The notes under the pieces are model-generated. The model had not been told where the DNA came from, did no database searches, and was given only the letters and a program-made list of their open reading frames with translations. 64,000 bases of DNA from Wolbachia endosymbiont (group B) of Hofmannophila pseudospretella (GTDB taxonomy: Bacteria > Pseudomonadota > Alphaproteobacteria > Rickettsiales > Anaplasmataceae), in contig NZ_OZ034788.1 of the NCBI RefSeq assembly GCF_964028515.1, forward strand, positions 372,001-436,000, read 5' to 3'. The first letter of the stretch is position 1. Each line of letters opens with the position of its first letter. Positions 9,496 through 20,197 of the stretch are shown piece after piece. Position numbers and translations under genes: made by a program.

Positions 9496-11868
9496 ATGGT
9501 AATGACATATGAACAGTGGAACATAATATTAGGTGTAATTGATCAAGAGGTAAATTTAAGTGAAAACAATGTAATTGAAAGAATAAAAGAGCTATTAAAG
9601 GAAGTAAAGATACTAGGGCAAGCAGAAACATTAAGAATGTTAGAAGAGATATCGCATGGATTAGAAGTACCAAACGAGATTCCAAGAGTACAAGAGACAC
9701 AAGAGCCATTAAAAAAGAGACTAAAGGTGGTAAATGTACCGCAGACAAAAGAAGAAGCAAAAAAGATACTAAAGGAGTCAAGGGTATCAAATGCTCAACA
9801 GATGGTAAAAAGAATGCTAAAAAGGTTAGGTGTACAAGAGACATCAGAAGAATCAAAAGCAGTGGCGCTAGAGGATGTGCTAAATGCACGAAAGATCTCA
9901 GAAAAGGTACCAGTGGTGCTAGATACACAAAATATAGTAGAAACATTAGGTATACTAAAGAAAAAAAGTGACAATGTGTATAAAGAGTGGGAGAAAGCCA
10001 AATTTGATGTAAATTATTGGTTTAAAACAGATTGTTTGCATGAACGCTTTTCATACACGTTATTATATTTAGTTATTGATTTTAAGCTGAGCAATTTAAT
10101 AGAGGCTATGATTGAAGTAGAAGGAATCAATATTAATGCACCAAGTCCGTTTTTCAAATGGACTGCTTTACATTGGGCTGCCGAAGCAGGTAATATAGAA
10201 GTCACACTCAAGCTACTACAAAAAGGGGCAAATGTTAATCAATTGGATTCATCTGAACGAACTGCCTTACATTTGGCTACTGAAGCAGGCGATATAGAAA
10301 TAACAAAGATCTTAGTAACGAATAAGGTAAATCCTAATGTGAAAGATCTGATGAACTTGACTGCTTTATATGAAGCTGCCAAGAATGGCCATAAAGAAGT
10401 AGTAAAGTACTTAATGCAGAATGGAGCAGATGTTAAGAAGAATGGGGCTCTTAAACTTACTCCTTTACATATTGCTGTTGCAAATGCTGATAAAGCATTG
10501 GTGGATTGTATAATGAAAAATGATAATAATATTGAAGAAACTATTGAGACAGTGGATGTATTTGGATGGACTCCTTTTTATTGGGCTGTTACAAGGAATA
10601 ATCCATTAATATTAGAGATCCTATTACAGGGTAAATCACGATGTAAAGCAAGTGTTGATGTAGAGGATAAGTTACTTGGACGATCTCCCTTACATGTTGC
10701 TGCTACGAATGGTAATATGGAAGCAGTAGAGCTCTTAATAAACTATGGAGCAGAGGTTAACCTTAAGGATGCATGGGGATGGACTCCTTTTCATTGTGCT
10801 GCTGCAGGAGGCAATATAGAAACAATTAATTGTCTAATAAAGAACGGAGCAAGTATTGTGACGAATGATCCACAGAAAATATTATTTTCTATTTGTCCAT
10901 ATAATTATCTAGAAGCAGTAACTACTATAATACAACTTGGAATATGGAAGGATGTGATGAAATTGATGGAAGCTGAGTTTTTACGTTGTGCTGCCGGACA
11001 TGGTAATACACTAATGGTACATACTCTATTAGAAGCTGGAGTAGATGCTAATGCAGATGATGATTTAGGATCAACTGCTTTACATAAAGCTGCCAAATAT
11101 AACCATCCGGAAGTAGTAAGGATCTTAATTTTATATGGAGTAGATGTTAATGCACAGGATAGCTCTGGGCAATCTCCTTTAGCTTATGCTGTCGAACGTA
11201 GACACTGGATAGTAGTAATGACCTTACTATGTTATCGCGCAAATACTTCATTGCCTGATCACTGTGGTGAAACTGTAAGAGATTTAGCTGAACGTCAAGG
11301 TATAAGTAATCTTCTAATGGAAGCAGAAAAAAGAGCACTAGATATACTTGCGTGGCTTAAATTAGAATCAAGTATACTCAGAAACAAAGAATTAATGACA
11401 GTGCAACACATAGAATCACATATGTTGAAAGAAATAGAATCACATAATCTATCTATCAGCTTTGAACGTATGATAAGAGATCAAGCTAATCAAATTGAAC
11501 AATTACAGTATAACGCTAAACTTAATGAAAAAGGAGTAGCACTTATAACTGACCACGTTAAATGTGTGCAGTTAGGGACTAACACTAAAGCGTGTCCAGA
11601 TGAAATGGATGGAGTAAAAGAACAAATATTACATAGTCCTTACAGGTGGTCATATCGCACTAAAAATGTTAATGTAGGAAGAGTAACATCTTTAGCTAAC
11701 GGCATTGAGTGTATGAAGTCAGGGCCTAACACTGAAGCGTGTCCAGGCCCTAGTACTAAAGAGCCTAATACTTACCTCTCTATGATGGAGAAACTACCAT
11801 TAACATCTTCCCCCTCGATGATAGAAAAGTATTCGGCTATTATAGAATCTCCTTTAGGTTTTAACTAA
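9496..11868 (+). CDS. Ankyrin-repeat protein (790 aa)
   Basis: The N-terminal module (YEQWNIIL...NNVIERIKELLKE, about residues 5-36) is also found at the start of the gene at 20198. It is followed by a charged low-complexity linker (about 50-155) and then a YKEWEKAKFDVNYWF segment that again matches 20198. About a dozen ankyrin repeats fill about 185-630, with TALHWAAEAGN, TALHLATEAGD and SPLHVAATNGN cores. The C-terminal 150 residues are not ankyrin and hold two similar copies of a 'T(N)TKACPDEMDG/NTEACPGPS' stretch. A GAGGT sits 6 nt before the ATG; a second ATG at 9502 is possible. No signal peptide or membrane helix is seen. It may be a host-interaction protein by analogy; no function can be assigned. 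Confidence 0.9.
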   Translation: MVMTYEQWNIILGVIDQEVNLSENNVIERIKELLKEVKILGQAETLRMLEEISHGLEVPNEIPRVQETQEPLKKRLKVVNVPQTKEEAKKILKESRVSNAQQMVKRMLKRLGVQETSEESKAVALEDVLNARKISEKVPVVLDTQNIVETLGILKKKSDNVYKEWEKAKFDVNYWFKTDCLHERFSYTLLYLVIDFKLSNLIEAMIEVEGININAPSPFFKWTALHWAAEAGNIEVTLKLLQKGANVNQLDSSERTALHLATEAGDIEITKILVTNKVNPNVKDLMNLTALYEAAKNGHKEVVKYLMQNGADVKKNGALKLTPLHIAVANADKALVDCIMKNDNNIEETIETVDVFGWTPFYWAVTRNNPLILEILLQGKSRCKASVDVEDKLLGRSPLHVAATNGNMEAVELLINYGAEVNLKDAWGWTPFHCAAAGGNIETINCLIKNGASIVTNDPQKILFSICPYNYLEAVTTIIQLGIWKDVMKLMEAEFLRCAAGHGNTLMVHTLLEAGVDANADDDLGSTALHKAAKYNHPEVVRILILYGVDVNAQDSSGQSPLAYAVERRHWIVVMTLLCYRANTSLPDHCGETVRDLAERQGISNLLMEAEKRALDILAWLKLESSILRNKELMTVQHIESHMLKEIESHNLSISFERMIRDQANQIEQLQYNAKLNEKGVALITDHVKCVQLGTNTKACPDEMDGVKEQILHSPYRWSYRTKNVNVGRVTSLANGIECMKSGPNTEACPGPSTKEPNTYLSMMEKLPLTSSPSMIEKYSAIIESPLGFN

Positions 11869-11982
11869 TTACGCTCGAATGATAGATGTAGAGGTAACTG
11901 ACACTGAAAGTACATTGGGTAGAATTGTGTGCTATTAGATTTCAGTGTACGCTACTTTCATTATAAAATTTCTGTAGGTAAG

Positions 11983-12906
11983 ATGTCAGAAGGTATCAAA
12001 ACCATATTAGTAAAAGACGATAACGTTAGGCTGGATAGGTACATCAGAAGAATCTTTCCTGATCTAAAGCAATCTGTAATTGAAAAATCTTTAAGGAAAG
12101 GGTTAATCAAAGTTGATGATTGCAAAGCAAAGTCTAGTGATAGAGTAAATTCTGGACAAACTATAACGCTGAAACACTTGAATTATATTGAGAATGCTAG
12201 TTCTGATCGCAAATATAATGAAAAGTTAGTGAATCTACTAAGAGAGAACATATTATATGAAGACGAATATATACTAGCTATAAACAAACCCGCAGGGGTC
12301 ATCGTTCAAGGTGGCGTAAAAGTAAAGATTAGCATTAGTGATTTGCTTGACCAAATAAGAGAGAGAGAAATATTTAAAATTGTTCATAGGCTGGATAGGG
12401 ATACAAGCGGAGTAATAATATTCGCACGCAATGCCAGCGTTGCCAAATACCTTATGGAAGAATTTAAAGGACGGAGGATAAAAAAAACTTACCTAGCATT
12501 AACTTCTGGTATGCCGAGCAAAGATAATGGAACAATAGACTATCCGTTGGTGAAAAAATATATTTCAGGACAAGAAAGAGTGGTCATTGACGAAGACTCA
12601 CCGCAGAATGCCACTACACACTTTTCAATTGTGTCAGGGCTAAAACACAATGTCGCTTATCTAAAATTACAACCAATTACTGGTAGAACCCATCAGTTAC
12701 GTGTACATTTAGCTCATATAAATTGCCCTATTCTTGGTGACGGTAAATATGGCGGTAAAAAAGCTTTTATTGATGGAGTAGCAAATCAGATTCACCTGCA
12801 TTCATATTCTTTGTCTTTAAAATTGCCAAATAATAAAGAAGTCACTATTACTGCTCCTGTCCCTAAACATATCGAAAAATCTATTGAAGCGCTATCTTTT
12901 GACTGA
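11983..12906 (+). CDS. rluC: RluC/RluD-family 23S rRNA pseudouridine synthase
   Basis: The enzyme converts specific uridines in 23S rRNA to pseudouridine. An S4-like domain lies at about 10-70 (VRLDRYIRRIFPDLKQSVIEK), followed by the catalytic domain with HRLDRDTSG, whose Asp is the catalytic residue, and the GRTHQLRVHLA motif. The open frame extends back to 11929, but ATG 11983 is chosen because the conserved sequence starts there and an AGGTAAG precedes it. The length of 307 residues is normal. RluC and RluD cannot be told apart with confidence here. It is convergent with the MFS gene, whose stop is 7 bases away. Confidence 0.85.
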   Translation: MSEGIKTILVKDDNVRLDRYIRRIFPDLKQSVIEKSLRKGLIKVDDCKAKSSDRVNSGQTITLKHLNYIENASSDRKYNEKLVNLLRENILYEDEYILAINKPAGVIVQGGVKVKISISDLLDQIREREIFKIVHRLDRDTSGVIIFARNASVAKYLMEEFKGRRIKKTYLALTSGMPSKDNGTIDYPLVKKYISGQERVVIDEDSPQNATTHFSIVSGLKHNVAYLKLQPITGRTHQLRVHLAHINCPILGDGKYGGKKAFIDGVANQIHLHSYSLSLKLPNNKEVTITAPVPKHIEKSIEALSFD

Positions 12907-12913
12907 AGCGATT

Positions 12914-14176
12914 TCACCAATCAACTTTTCTGTCTTTGGCTTTGATTTGAAGCACAGATATTAGGCTAATTAATGCGCAGGTGGTAAGATAAACACCTGC
13001 TGCAAGTTTTGTTTCAGTTTTTTCTATAAGCCACATGCATATCGATGGAGAAAGGCCACCAAAAATACCTGCAGATATATTATGTGCTAGGCTGAAGCCA
13101 GTGCATCTAACTTTTGTTGGAAATAATTCGCAGGCAAGAGAATTATATATTCCAAAAGATGCACCTATCGGTATGCTCATCAACAGAAAAGTGAATGTTA
13201 TAATATAGTGATTATCATATGATAATAGCGAAAGTACCGGCAAGCTAACACAAGCTAAAGTTACTAATGTAGGAATTATCACATTTTTTCTTCCAATTTT
13301 ATCAGAAAGTATTGCAAACAGCACTGCAGACGTTCCAAATGTGATTTCAACCATGATCCTTACTAGATTTTTAATATCAATGCCTGAGAAGGTAAGTTCT
13401 TTGACAGATATGTTATAAAACATAATTACCGAATAAACGATTGCATTTTGGGCAATACCAAGTCCAATTGCTAATATAAATGCTTTTTTGTAGGTTTTGA
13501 TTAGTTCAAAAAATGGAGAACTAGATAAGCTTTTATTTTTGTCATGAGTTTTATACGCTAAACTCTCTTCCATTATGTATCTTATTAAAAAACCTATCAT
13601 ACCCATAACAAAGCAGAAATAGAAGAGCAACCTCCAGCCCCAAATTTCATAATTTTCACCTGTAAACTTTTTGCAAATAGCTATCATTACAAAGCATGTG
13701 ATAGAACCGAGAGCACCACTAAACGCTTTCATGCTCCCTAAGAATCCTAGATTTTTTTTATCGCTTGAATGCTCTATTAAAAAAGCAGAGTTAACACTTG
13801 TTTCTCCACCTGCTGCCATTCCTTGTACTATCCTACAAAACAGAAGCAGTATAGGAGAAAATATTCCTATTTCTCTAAAGCTTGGTATAACCGCAATTGC
13901 AGTAGACGATATCGAAGCCAATATTACGGAAATCAGCAAAATTTTCCTCCTACCGTGCTTATCTCCAATGTAACCAAAAATAAACGCACCAAGTGGTCTA
14001 AATCCAAAGCCAATTGCAAAACTGCCAAGAAATTTGATTGTGCTCAAATAATCATTTTCTGAAGGAAAAAAAACGTTGCTTATTATATGAGTTAAAACTC
14101 CAAACAGAGTTACTTCATACCATATAATCATATTGCAGATTATGCTTGATAGTATTGCTTTTTGAATATCGTTCAT
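12914..14176 (-). CDS. MFS transporter, ProP-like metabolite:H+ symporter
   Basis: The product has 420 residues and twelve predicted membrane helices. The MFS signature between helices 2 and 3 is clear (GYIGDKHGRRKILL) and its second-half counterpart is AILSDKIGRKNVII. The sequence type is that of the proline/betaine (ProP) group in Rickettsiales, which has several paralogues. Substrate is not determined. The gene ends next to rluC and lies just downstream of aspS in the same direction, with 35 bases between them, so the two may be cotranscribed. Confidence 0.85.
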   Translation of the reverse strand: MNDIQKAILSSIICNMIIWYEVTLFGVLTHIISNVFFPSENDYLSTIKFLGSFAIGFGFRPLGAFIFGYIGDKHGRRKILLISVILASISSTAIAVIPSFREIGIFSPILLLFCRIVQGMAAGGETSVNSAFLIEHSSDKKNLGFLGSMKAFSGALGSITCFVMIAICKKFTGENYEIWGWRLLFYFCFVMGMIGFLIRYIMEESLAYKTHDKNKSLSSSPFFELIKTYKKAFILAIGLGIAQNAIVYSVIMFYNISVKELTFSGIDIKNLVRIMVEITFGTSAVLFAILSDKIGRKNVIIPTLVTLACVSLPVLSLLSYDNHYIITFTFLLMSIPIGASFGIYNSLACELFPTKVRCTGFSLAHNISAGIFGGLSPSICMWLIEKTETKLAAGVYLTTCALISLISVLQIKAKDRKVDW

Positions 14177-14211
14177 GACTTCCAGCTTACCACACTCCGC
14201 TATAAAAATTT

Positions 14212-16014
14212 TTATTCAATAACATTTAAAGACAACTCACGTAAATGTTTATTGTCCACTTTAGAAGGAGCACCCATTAGAACATCTTCTCCTTGCTGAT
14301 TCATAGGAAAACAGATTACTTCACGAATGTTTGGTTCATCGGCAAGTAGCATAACCATTCTATCAACCCCCGGTGCTATTCCACCATGAGGAGGAACACC
14401 GAATCTGAATGCACGAACAAGCGCGCCGAATTTTGTATCAACTTCTTCTTTGCTATAACCTGCAATGGCAAAAGCCTTATACATAATATCCAACTTGTTA
14501 TTACGAATCGCCCCACTTGACAGCTCTATTCCATTGCAAACAAGATCATATTGGTAAGCAAGGATGTCCAGCGGATCTTTTTCTTCTAAATCTTTCAAGC
14601 CACCATGTGGCATGGAAAATGGGTTATGAAAGAAATCTATTTTTTTGCTTTTATCATCATATGCAAAATATGGAAAATCGATGACCCAGCAGAATTTGAA
14701 GATATTGTCATCTATAAGACCCAGTTCTGATCCCAAAAGAGTACGCACTTTCCCTGCAATTATTGCTGCTTCATTTTCCTTATCAGAAGCAAAAAATACA
14801 CTATCTCCAGGTTCTATATTTGTTATTTCTTTTATGGAATTTAACCTATTGTCATCAAGGAATTTAGCAATTGGTCCTTTTGCAATGCCGTCCTTATCAA
14901 ATGTTATATACCCAAGACCTTTAGCACCTAATTCTTTTTGTGCATGTTCTATTTTTTTATCAAAAAAGCTACGAGGTTCTTCTGCTGTTTTAGGAGCAGG
15001 AATGGCTCTCACTACCATACCACGCTCGATATTGCTTTTGAAAATATTGAACTCTGAATCACGGAAAATTTCTGTTACATCACTAATCAATAGTGGATTG
15101 CGCAGATCTGGTTTATCAGAACCGTATTTGAGCATTGCGTCTTTGTATGTAATGTGCAGAAAATCTTCATCAACTGATTTTCGAGAAAATTTGGCAAACA
15201 CTTTATATAAAGTAGACTCAATAACCTGAAATATATCCTCTTGAGTTACAAAAGACATTTCAAGGTCTAGCTGATAAAACTCCCCAGGAGAACGGTCAGC
15301 CCTTGCGTCTTCATCACGAAAACAAGGTGCAATTTGAAAATATTTATCAAACCCCGAAACCATAAGCAACTGCTTAAAAATCTGCGGAGCTTGTGGTAAT
15401 GCATAGAATTTACTAGGATTTAGTCTGCTTGGCACTAAGTAGTCACGTGCACCTTCAGGAGAAGAGGCAGTAAGTATTGGAGTTTGAATTTCCAAAAATC
15501 CTTGCTCTATCATGAGCTTCCTGAGTTCTGCGATGATTTGTGAGCGAAGAATAATGTTATTGCGGACTTTTTCTCGCCTTAAGTCAAGAAAACGATATTT
15601 AAATCTCATATTTTCTGGGTATTCTTGCTCACCGGCAATGCTTGCCAATATACTCCTTTCTTCTTTTGCTATTTCTTCATCACAGTGGAACTCAACTTGC
15701 GATTCAACTTGTAAATTACTAACTATAACTTCAATTTCTCCTGTGGAAATAGAGCTATTTACCGTATCTTCAGTTCTAGCTTTGACTATTCCTGTGACAG
15801 TAATCACACTTTCTGATTTTAAATTTGAAATTTCATCAAAAAAGTCTTTGTCATTATTGAATACCAGTTGAGTAATTCCATAAAAATCTCTTAAATCAAC
15901 AAAGATTAGGTTACCATGGTCACGTTTACGGTACAGCCACCCAGAGAGAGTAACTTCCTTTTCTACATCATTCTTCCTTAATTCATTACACGCGTGAGTT
16001 TTATAGCAGTTCAT
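14212..16014 (-). CDS. aspS: Aspartyl-tRNA synthetase
   Basis: This class II synthetase charges tRNA-Asp in the cytoplasm. The 600-residue length is that of the bacterial type. It has an N-terminal OB-fold anticodon-binding domain (LSGWLYRKRDHGNLIFVDLR at about 24), motif 2 (FRDEDARADRSPGEFYQLD at about 217-235), the bacteria-specific GAD insertion in the middle, and motif 3 (GGIAPGVDRMVML at about 545). Bacterial-type AspRS in organisms lacking AsnRS may be non-discriminating and also charge tRNA-Asn; nothing in the window settles that. The start ATG at 16014 fits the conserved N-terminus. Confidence 0.96.
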   Translation of the reverse strand: MNCYKTHACNELRKNDVEKEVTLSGWLYRKRDHGNLIFVDLRDFYGITQLVFNNDKDFFDEISNLKSESVITVTGIVKARTEDTVNSSISTGEIEVIVSNLQVESQVEFHCDEEIAKEERSILASIAGEQEYPENMRFKYRFLDLRREKVRNNIILRSQIIAELRKLMIEQGFLEIQTPILTASSPEGARDYLVPSRLNPSKFYALPQAPQIFKQLLMVSGFDKYFQIAPCFRDEDARADRSPGEFYQLDLEMSFVTQEDIFQVIESTLYKVFAKFSRKSVDEDFLHITYKDAMLKYGSDKPDLRNPLLISDVTEIFRDSEFNIFKSNIERGMVVRAIPAPKTAEEPRSFFDKKIEHAQKELGAKGLGYITFDKDGIAKGPIAKFLDDNRLNSIKEITNIEPGDSVFFASDKENEAAIIAGKVRTLLGSELGLIDDNIFKFCWVIDFPYFAYDDKSKKIDFFHNPFSMPHGGLKDLEEKDPLDILAYQYDLVCNGIELSSGAIRNNKLDIMYKAFAIAGYSKEEVDTKFGALVRAFRFGVPPHGGIAPGVDRMVMLLADEPNIREVICFPMNQQGEDVLMGAPSKVDNKHLRELSLNVIE

Positions 16015-16147
16015 TTAATTGAAATTTCTAGAATACAGAAAGATTATAAAATAAATTAACCTTTGGGCAAGATAATATCTAAAGATCCTTTACAAACACT
16101 TCCAATTTGGATATAATTTCTTTGATTGTGTGTGTTGAGGTGTATTT

Positions 16148-17512
16148 ATGAATCCTGAAGAACTACAGAAAATTCTAGCTGAAAATAAGAAGAAAGATTC
16201 TGTATTAAAAAAGCTTCTTAGAGCTGTTAAGGAGAATGACTTAGAAAAAGTAAAATCAATTTTTGAGAAAAATAGCTCTATTATTAAAGATGTTGTTGCT
16301 GAGATTAATTCCCAAAATGGTACAAATTTATTAGGTTATGCTGTTGATAGTAAAATGGCTAAATATCTAATAGAGCAAGGTGTAAAATTCATCACTGCAG
16401 TCGGAAAGGCAGTTATGAAAAAAGATTTAGAGTTAGTCAAATCAATCTGTCAGATGAATAAATCAATAGCTAAAAATGAGTTACAGCAAGATTCTAAGCC
16501 ACTAGAATCTGCAACTTATGATCACAAATTTAATGATAAAATTGCAAGGTATTTGATTGAACAAGGTGCAAATCCTAATGCAACCGATAAGTGTGGTCGT
16601 TGCTTACTTCATCTGCAAATTGCACGAGGCAATTTAAAAGGAGCTAAGGCTTTAATAGAAAACGGTGCAGATGTAAACATAGTAAATCAAGAACAGGATG
16701 GCTATTGGAGACCAGGCATAGATGCTAATGCACTGAAGGGTCAAACTGCGTTGCACTTTGCAATTAGAGTATACAGAAATAATAAAGACCTAAATCCTGA
16801 AAAAGCTAATAGAGCTTTAGAATTTATAAGTTATTTAATAGAAAAAAAAGCAAACTCAAATATCAAAGATTGTAATGAAAAAACTCCTCTAGATACTGCT
16901 ATATTTTTTGACACTCCAGAGATAGTAGAATTATTAATAAAAGCTGGTGTTGATCTTAATGCTGGAAAGAAAAAAGCAGAAGATGTTTTAAATTATGCTG
17001 TTACTGTAGGGCATATAGATATAGGGAAAGCTGCAATTCGATATATTTTGGAACATAACTCACGGTCAAATAAACTAGATCTTCTTAATAATCAAGAAGA
17101 GTTATCAGTCTACTGGGACGAATATAAAGCTCAAGTTAAAGAACTTCATGATATAGTGGAAGATAGAATTGACTTGACTGGTGATGGCTCTACCCGTCCT
17201 ATAATGAGAACAATAAATGGCTTTTTAGATCATGAAAGTAGAAAAAATCTAGTAAAATCATCATTCATATCTAGTGCTGAGGCACCAGAAAATTTTTGTC
17301 CGAGAAAGCTGGCTGTTATAAGTGTAGCTGCAATAACCTGTGCTTTAGCGATATACTTTCTTGCTCCATTAATAATGGGTTCCTCTATTGGGGTTGGCAC
17401 TCAATTGGCATTAGGAGCTGTAGGTGCAGTTGTAGGTGGTGGAATTGGAATCTTGACCAATGTGGCAATAGATCAATGCTACGTTAATTTAGCTGCTCAG
17501 AAAGCTGACTAA
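16148..17512 (+). CDS. Ankyrin-repeat protein with C-terminal membrane anchor (454 aa)
   Basis: Degenerate ankyrin repeats lie at about 20-300; the best are the ones at LIEQGANPNATDKCGRCLLHL, ALIENGADVNIV and LLIKAGVDLNAG. Two hydrophobic helices follow near the C-terminus (about 388-410 and 418-443; the second is Gly-rich), so the repeats are probably tethered to a membrane. There is no N-terminal signal peptide. A GAGGTG lies 7 bases before the ATG. The gene is divergent from aspS and convergent with mutS. Its repeats are more diverged than those of the other ankyrin genes in the window. The function is unknown. Confidence 0.88.
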   Translation: MNPEELQKILAENKKKDSVLKKLLRAVKENDLEKVKSIFEKNSSIIKDVVAEINSQNGTNLLGYAVDSKMAKYLIEQGVKFITAVGKAVMKKDLELVKSICQMNKSIAKNELQQDSKPLESATYDHKFNDKIARYLIEQGANPNATDKCGRCLLHLQIARGNLKGAKALIENGADVNIVNQEQDGYWRPGIDANALKGQTALHFAIRVYRNNKDLNPEKANRALEFISYLIEKKANSNIKDCNEKTPLDTAIFFDTPEIVELLIKAGVDLNAGKKKAEDVLNYAVTVGHIDIGKAAIRYILEHNSRSNKLDLLNNQEELSVYWDEYKAQVKELHDIVEDRIDLTGDGSTRPIMRTINGFLDHESRKNLVKSSFISSAEAPENFCPRKLAVISVAAITCALAIYFLAPLIMGSSIGVGTQLALGAVGAVVGGGIGILTNVAIDQCYVNLAAQKAD

Positions 17513-17552
17513 AATTAAAGCGTCATAGATTGCTAAAACTCCATAATTGTGT

Positions 17553-17569
17553 AGTAATATAATATTACT
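17553..17569. terminator. Short perfect palindrome between convergent genes
   Basis: AGTAATAT-A-ATATTACT is an 8-bp stem with a one-base centre, just before the ends of the ankyrin gene and mutS. It is AT-only and has a short T tract after it, so it could be a weak bidirectional terminator. Confidence 0.3.
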
Positions 17570-17573
17570 TTCC

Positions 17574-20084
17574 TCAAGCCTTTAGCTCCTCAAACACTTC
17601 ACTTGCTCTATTTAAAACAGAGTCAGGAAAACCAGCAAGTTTTGCTACATATATTCCATATGACTCATCTGCAATGCCTTCAATTACTTCATGTAGAAAG
17701 ATAACCTCTCCGTTCCATTCTTTTATTTTCATACAAAAACATTTCACATTTTCTAAGTATTCACCTACTTTAGTTAATTCATGATAATGAGTTGCAAAAA
17801 TGGCGCGGCACTTATTTACATTGTGAATATGTTCAATCACTGCCTGTGCAATAGATAATCCATCATACACTCCTGTGCCCCTACCAATTTCATCAAGTAT
17901 CACCAAGGAACGATCTGTTGCCTGATTTACTATCGTTGCTGTTTCGATCATCTCTACCATGAAGGTAGAATAACCAGCTGTTATATTATCTGTTGCACCA
18001 ACCCTGCTAAATATCTTGTCAATCACTCCTATATGTGCACTCTCTGCTGGCACAAATGACCCCATGTGAGCTAAAACTGCAATGAGAGCGTTTTGCCTCA
18101 AAAAAGTGCTTTTTCCCGCCATATTAGGCCCAGTAATTAGATGTATACCAGCTAAATTGATGCTATTTGAAATGAATTTATCGTTAACTTCAACCACTGG
18201 ATGTCTTCCACTACAGATATTGAACTCTTTACTGTCATCGATAATGGGTTTTACGTAATTATTTTGCACTGCGAGCTCCGCAAACGTGGCTCTAATATCA
18301 AGTTTTGCCAAAGCATTTGCAGCAAGAGCAATTTTTTCAGATTCTTTAGCGACTTTACTATATAGTTCACTAAAAATTTTCACTTCTAAGCCGATTGCAG
18401 CATCACGTGCCGTAAGAATTTTATTTTCTAGTTCTTTCAATTCATTAGTAGTATAGCGCATGCTATTTGCTAAGCTTTGCCTATGAATAAATATATCCGA
18501 AGTTATTTTGTGATTTGCCGACACTTCAACGTAATAACCAAGTATATTGTTGTGTAATATTTTGAGTGCAGCAATGCCAGTTAGGTCGCGATAAGACTCA
18601 CGGAGCTTAGTTACCAACTTGTTACTGTTGTTCAATATATAATATAATTCGGATAATTCTTGATCATATTTTGGATTGATAAATCCTCCTTCTTTTACAG
18701 AACTGAGGTTGTTATCAAGTATAGCGCTGTTTAGAAGCTCGAATAGATCTTTATGATTACCAAGACTTTTATGTATTGTGCTTAGTTCACTCTCGTCACT
18801 ACTTATCACCTGAGTAGTAAACACTGGTTCCTTTTCTCTGGTTAAGCACTGGAATGATATCTGAGAGTTAATTGCTGGTTTTTCACTTAAACAATAATTA
18901 TGCAAGGTAGACAGAAACTCAGATAACTCTAAAGTTTTTCCTAGGCCTATTTTTAATAGGTTCATATCCTTTGGTGAACCACGTCCTAGTATTAAGCGCG
19001 ATAAAGACCTCTCAATATCCGGAATGTTAGATAATATCTCTCGTATTTTTCTGCGTGGCTCATGATTATTTACAAAAAATTGAGCGGTGCTGAGCCTCAA
19101 ATTGATTGCCTTGGAGCAAGCAAGTGGTGAAGCGAGCATTTGTTTGAGCAGGCGTCCACCAGAGGCTGTAACTGTGTGATCAATAACTGAAATTAGTGAA
19201 CCTTTCTTTTCACCAAATTGAGTTGTAAACAACTCAAGATTTCTCCTTGCTGAAGCATCAATAAGCATGAAATTTTGTTGCTTATAGGTTTTTGGGAATT
19301 CAAGCCTTGGAATGGAGCCCCTTTGTGTTACTCTGACATATTCAAGCAGTGCACCGCACGCCATGATTTCTACTTTGCTGAAATTTCCTATACTACCAAG
19401 TTCCCTGATTTTATAAAACTCGCATAACGTTCTGTGAGATTTACTATACTCAAAAAAACTCTGTGCGTGTTGTGTAATTGATATTTTATAATTTTTTAAA
19501 ATCGATCTAATTTTTTCGTCCTCAATGAATTTTTCAGAAATTAATAATTCTCTTGGTGATATACGCAATAAATCGCTATCTAGAGCTTTCAAATTCGTTA
19601 AAGTGTGAAAAAATTTTCCCGTTGATAATTCAAGCCAACTAATAGCATATTTGTCATTTTGCTCAACTATGGACGCGAGATAATTATTGCTTTTATCCTC
19701 CAGTAGCGAATCTTCTATAATTGTACCTGGAGTTACAACTCGTACTACATCACGTTTTACTATGGATTTATAGCCCCTCTTTTTTGCTTCATCAGCAGTT
19801 TCTAATTGGTCACAGATTGCCACTTTGAATCCTAAATCTATTAGCTTATGCAGGTAAGATTCACTACTGTGCGCTGGCACTCCACACATTGGTATTTCTT
19901 GCCCATTTGAATTGCCCCTCTTGGTTAGCACTATATTCAGCAATTTCGCAGCTTTAATAGCATCATCGAAAAACAACTCATAAAAATCTCCTAGCCTATA
20001 AAATAGCAGATGATCCTTGTATTGAGCTTTCAAATTTAAATATTGCTCCATTACAGGGGTATTTTTTTCTCTTATTAAGTTCAT
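17574..20084 (-). CDS. mutS: DNA mismatch repair protein MutS
   Basis: MutS recognises mismatches and starts repair. The 836-residue protein has the mismatch-binding domain I at the N-terminus (with QYKDHLLFYRLGDFYELFF; the Phe-x-Glu-type wedge lies in this segment), the long lever/clamp region, and the ATPase with Walker A (GPNMAGKSTFLRQ at about 618) and Walker B (LVILDEIGRGTG at about 697). The usual STYDG after GRGT reads GVYDG here. The start ATG at 20084 gives the family-typical N-terminus. It is divergent from the ankyrin gene at 20198. Confidence 0.96.
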   Translation of the reverse strand: MNLIREKNTPVMEQYLNLKAQYKDHLLFYRLGDFYELFFDDAIKAAKLLNIVLTKRGNSNGQEIPMCGVPAHSSESYLHKLIDLGFKVAICDQLETADEAKKRGYKSIVKRDVVRVVTPGTIIEDSLLEDKSNNYLASIVEQNDKYAISWLELSTGKFFHTLTNLKALDSDLLRISPRELLISEKFIEDEKIRSILKNYKISITQHAQSFFEYSKSHRTLCEFYKIRELGSIGNFSKVEIMACGALLEYVRVTQRGSIPRLEFPKTYKQQNFMLIDASARRNLELFTTQFGEKKGSLISVIDHTVTASGGRLLKQMLASPLACSKAINLRLSTAQFFVNNHEPRRKIREILSNIPDIERSLSRLILGRGSPKDMNLLKIGLGKTLELSEFLSTLHNYCLSEKPAINSQISFQCLTREKEPVFTTQVISSDESELSTIHKSLGNHKDLFELLNSAILDNNLSSVKEGGFINPKYDQELSELYYILNNSNKLVTKLRESYRDLTGIAALKILHNNILGYYVEVSANHKITSDIFIHRQSLANSMRYTTNELKELENKILTARDAAIGLEVKIFSELYSKVAKESEKIALAANALAKLDIRATFAELAVQNNYVKPIIDDSKEFNICSGRHPVVEVNDKFISNSINLAGIHLITGPNMAGKSTFLRQNALIAVLAHMGSFVPAESAHIGVIDKIFSRVGATDNITAGYSTFMVEMIETATIVNQATDRSLVILDEIGRGTGVYDGLSIAQAVIEHIHNVNKCRAIFATHYHELTKVGEYLENVKCFCMKIKEWNGEVIFLHEVIEGIADESYGIYVAKLAGFPDSVLNRASEVFEELKA

Positions 20085-20197
20085 AACATTTTTAAATATG
20101 TTAGCAGCAAACCGCTTACTCTGGTGTTGGTTATTTTATTATGGATCAATAATTTTTTTTAGCTATAGTACAAAAACAAATAGTTTGAGGTAGAATT

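Noticed and set aside
9494..9946. A 150-codon minus-strand ORF rich in leucine inside the ankyrin gene
   Set aside because: It is the antisense shadow of the charged low-complexity linker of the gene at 9496. The regular look comes from complementary codons of that linker.
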